Below are positions 33,181-35,274 of a stretch of DNA of 35,274 bases, one piece after another. The number at the start of each line of letters is the position of its first letter. The first letter of the stretch is position 1. Position numbers and translations under genes: made by a program. Under the pieces are notes generated by a model. The model had not been told where the DNA came from. It saw only the letters and a program-made list of their open reading frames with translations, and did not search any database. Origin of the DNA: Cenarchaeum symbiont of Oopsacas minuta (lineage in GTDB: Archaea; Thermoproteota; Nitrososphaeria; Nitrososphaerales; Nitrosopumilaceae); the NCBI GenBank assembly GCA_029948415.1, contig JAJIZT010000001.1, positions 803,475 to 838,748 of the forward strand. The letters run 5' to 3'.

Positions 33181-33263
33181 TATCATCAACACAAGTATAT
33201 TTGAATCCTTTTGCTTACATTTACCTAAAGATCTGTATATTGCAAGCAGACGTGTTGATGATA
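33181..33263. repeat. Inverted repeat with 59-base loop
   Basis: TATCATCAACAC at 33181-33192 is exactly mirrored by GTGTTGATGATA at 33252-33263. The inner sequence shares only loose complementarity. It may be a small fold-back element of the same style as the 18079 and 22790 repeats, though the sequences are unrelated, or a folded RNA. Confidence 0.45.
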
Positions 33264-33586
33264 TACTAACTTACAAATAATATTGAGACTAGAGTAACAC
33301 ATACCTGATGATTAATACTGACATACAAAATTCATCAAAGAATATTTTTTGCACAAAATATGTATTCTGTGGTTGTTATTATCGACAGTTCTTCATAGAA
33401 TCTACTCAAATCTTAACATATCTTACATTCATTGATAATGATGGTTTATACAAATTTATCCATATGTGAATTTACAAGTCCACTAAAATTCGTTTTATGT
33501 TATATTGTACTGTTTTAGTTGGAATACTCTTGTACACCTGACTACAAAGCGTTTATTAGACAGTCATTAAAATCTGTAATTGGAAA

Positions 33587-33619
33587 AATGACAAATTGTG
33601 CAATGTACTTTTTGTCATT
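33587..33619 (+). promoter_or_regulatory. Hairpin in the presumed leader of the helicase mRNA
   Basis: AATGACAAA at 33587-33595 pairs perfectly with TTTGTCATT at 33611-33619 around a 15-base loop. The hairpin ends 18 bases before the helicase ATG. Without a nearby TATA box it would be transcribed and could control translation. Confidence 0.35.
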
Positions 33620-33637
33620 GTTAGAGCAAGTAAGAAT

Positions 33638-35274
33638 ATGACAACGTTTAGAGATATGGAAATCGGAGAGCGAATAGTCGCCGCGCTCGACGAAAATGGT
33701 TTTGAAAAGGCGTTTCCAATACAAGAAGCCGCTATTCCTATTTTACTTTCAGGCAGAGATGTAATAGGTCAAGCGCATACAGGAACTGGCAAGACTGCCG
33801 CGTATTCAATAGCTATGCTTGAGAAAATACAGCCTAAATCTGGTATACAGGGACTTGTGATTGCACCTACAAGAGAGCTTGCAATACAGATATCTGTAGA
33901 AATTGAAAAATTTGCAAAATACACACATCTACACGCTATTGCCATATACGGTGGACAAGGCATGGGGCAACAGTTGGATGCGATAAAACGCGGAGTGGAG
34001 ATTCTTGTGGCCACACCAGGCAGACTCATAGATCACCTAAAACGCGGATCTGTCAATTTGGACAAGTTATCATATGTGGTACTAGACGAGGCAGATACAA
34101 TGCTAGACATGGGATTCATAGACGACATACAGTTTATCATGGATCTTACACCAGAAGACAAAATCGTTTCCCTCTTTTCGGCTACAATGCCAGTTGAGAT
34201 TCTAAGACTAGCTGAGGATTATCTGCGAAATCCAAAGCAGTTTCTACTTGATAGTGATGATCTAAGTGGTGAGGGTATAGATCAGTCATTTTTGATCTTA
34301 CGCGATCGAGAAAAAATGGATCATCTTGTGGATTTTATAAAGAAAAACGGCACCATGCAATCCATAGTATTCTGTTCTACAAAATATCGTACACGTGATG
34401 TTGTATACGCGTTGCACAAGATGGGCTTTGATGCAGTAGCTATAGAAGGAGACATGTCTCAACATAGAAGAGAACAATCCATGTCGAAATTCCGAAGTGG
34501 TAAAGCTGATATTCTAGTAGCAACAGACGTGGCAGCTAGAGGCATAGATGTTCCACATGTGGCACTAGTGGTAAACTATGATGTGCCAAATCAAGAGATG
34601 ATTTATTTTCATCGTATTGGAAGAACTGCACGAGCAGGAGCAAAAGGTAAAGCCATAACTTTGGTTTCATACTCGTCGGCACCTGACTTTGAAGTGATAA
34701 AGAGAAAAGTAAAAACAGAGATGACTGACCTAAACAAGGAGATGGGAATCAAAGTAGACATACCAGATCCGCTAAAACGCCAAGTCTCTAGAGGTGGATT
34801 TAGACACGGTGGAGGTCAAGGAGGTCGAAGATCTGACCGTGGTAACTTTAGGCGTGGAGGAGGACGTTTTGATAGAGGCGGTCCAAGACGTGATGGTGGA
34901 CGGTTTAACCGAGGTAGTTTTGAACGTGATGGAGATAAAAGCAGAGGACGTTTTGATAGAGGCGGTCCAAGACGTGATGGTGGACGTAGTGGCGGACAGT
35001 TTAACCGAGGTAGTTTTGAACGTGATGGAGATAAAAGCAGAGGACGTTTTGATAGAGGCAGTCCAAGACGTGATGGTGGACGTAGTGGCGGACAGTTTAA
35101 CCGAGGTAGTTTTGAACGTGATGGAGATAAAAGCAGAGGACGTTTTGATAGAGGCGGTCCAAGACGTGATGGTGGACGTAGTGGCGGACAGTTTAACCGA
35201 GGTAGTTTTGAACGTGATGGAGATAAAAGCAGAGGACGTTTTGATAGAGGCGGTCCAAGACGTGATGGTGGACG
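33638..35274 (+). CDS. DEAD-box RNA helicase with RGG-rich repeat tail (3' end outside window)
   Basis: From ATG 33638 the frame is open to the window edge, giving at least 545 residues. The helicase core is complete: Q motif FPIQ, Walker A AHTGTGKT, PTRELA, TPGR, DEAD at 150-153, SAT, and HRIGRTARAG. It unwinds RNA with ATP, probably in rRNA maturation or cold adaptation. After about residue 385 an arginine- and glycine-rich tail begins, like those that bind RNA in CsdA/DeaD-type proteins. From 34862 it consists of near-identical 32-residue repeats. The stop lies beyond the window. No clear ribosome site is seen. Confidence 0.93.
   Translation, partial: MTTFRDMEIGERIVAALDENGFEKAFPIQEAAIPILLSGRDVIGQAHTGTGKTAAYSIAMLEKIQPKSGIQGLVIAPTRELAIQISVEIEKFAKYTHLHAIAIYGGQGMGQQLDAIKRGVEILVATPGRLIDHLKRGSVNLDKLSYVVLDEADTMLDMGFIDDIQFIMDLTPEDKIVSLFSATMPVEILRLAEDYLRNPKQFLLDSDDLSGEGIDQSFLILRDREKMDHLVDFIKKNGTMQSIVFCSTKYRTRDVVYALHKMGFDAVAIEGDMSQHRREQSMSKFRSGKADILVATDVAARGIDVPHVALVVNYDVPNQEMIYFHRIGRTARAGAKGKAITLVSYSSAPDFEVIKRKVKTEMTDLNKEMGIKVDIPDPLKRQVSRGGFRHGGGQGGRRSDRGNFRRGGGRFDRGGPRRDGGRFNRGSFERDGDKSRGRFDRGGPRRDGGRSGGQFNRGSFERDGDKSRGRFDRGSPRRDGGRSGGQFNRGSFERDGDKSRGRFDRGGPRRDGGRSGGQFNRGSFERDGDKSRGRFDRGGPRRDGG
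34862..35274 (+). repeat. 96-bp in-frame tandem repeat coding the helicase tail
   Basis: Units start at 34862 (84 bases, lacking a 12-base part), 34946, 35042 and 35138 (96 bases each) and 35234 (cut by the window edge). The encoded unit is 32 residues, beginning GRFDRGGPRRDGG and continuing RSGGQFNRGSFERDGDKSR. The full units are identical except for one change in the third (Gly to Ser). The identity at DNA level points to recent duplication or ongoing exchange. Confidence 0.95.

Larger units (their letters stand above)
33138..33637. other. AT-rich intergenic region before the helicase gene
   Basis: About 500 bases lie between the divergent ade and helicase genes. They contain the inverted repeat at 33181-33263 and a hairpin at 33587-33619. 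I see no convincing reading frame or tRNA. It may hold a long leader for the helicase mRNA, because no clear TATA box stands 25-30 bases before its ATG. Confidence 0.6.

Noticed and set aside
34862-35274. CRISPR-like regular repeat
   Set aside because: The whole unit repeats without unique spacers and keeps the helicase reading frame, so it is a coding tandem repeat.

Overview
The window reads as a chromosomal segment of a low-GC member of the Nitrososphaerota (Thaumarchaeota), probably the Nitrosopumilales branch. It is certainly archaeal: aIF2 gamma, S6e, PriS/PriL primase, alpha-NAC, RpoN, a thermosome subunit, archaeal-type LeuRS and GluRS, and isopentenyl phosphate kinase are all present. 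Many genes have a TATA-like box about 20-30 bases before the start codon, and TTG starts are frequent. Both fit mostly leaderless archaeal transcription. The order level is inference from protein style; no ammonia-oxidation marker lies in the window. Genes are tightly packed. Only two gaps approach 500 bases: 17849-18336 and 33138-33637.

Layout. 1-1857 (minus): larE (cut by the left edge) and larC for the nickel-pincer cofactor. 1952-4031: a small unknown protein diverging from a cysteine-cluster protein, which converges on a geranylgeranyl-reductase-like flavoprotein. 4076-9772 (minus): leuS, a PEBP-family protein, then the archaeal translation cluster rps6e - aIF2 gamma - PIN protein. 9773-10428: a candidate small RNA, two tiny zinc-ribbon genes and tRNA-Gly(CCC). 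10410-14788 (minus): a UPF0182 membrane protein, a class I glutamine amidotransferase and a C39-like/TPR protein. 14866-17848 (minus): a PUA protein with NAC, then priL-priS.

From 18337 the plus strand carries pyrI and a translin-family protein. After tRNA-Leu(GAG) on the minus strand comes a cluster of rpoN, eno, rps2, mvk, ipk, idi, a polyprenyl diphosphate synthase, gltX and an FAH-family gene. It joins core information genes to lipid precursor synthesis: mevalonate kinase, IPK, IPP isomerase and the prenyl synthase supply archaeal membrane lipids. The reductase at 3024-4031 may act on the same lipids. The cluster is interrupted at 22704-23683 by a small accessory pocket. 28618-33137 (minus) holds a ROK kinase, a thermosome subunit and adenine deaminase. 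The right edge cuts a DEAD-box RNA helicase inside a near-identical 96-bp coding tandem repeat.

The most unusual signals are these: a pair of ~100-bp fold-back repeats in opposite orientation at 18079-18179 and 22790-22889; a probably frame-disrupted gene beside the second copy; a type 1 IPP isomerase with every metal ligand but no catalytic cysteine; the homogenised helicase tail; and a tRNA gene whose 3' end overlaps the end of an antisense coding gene.
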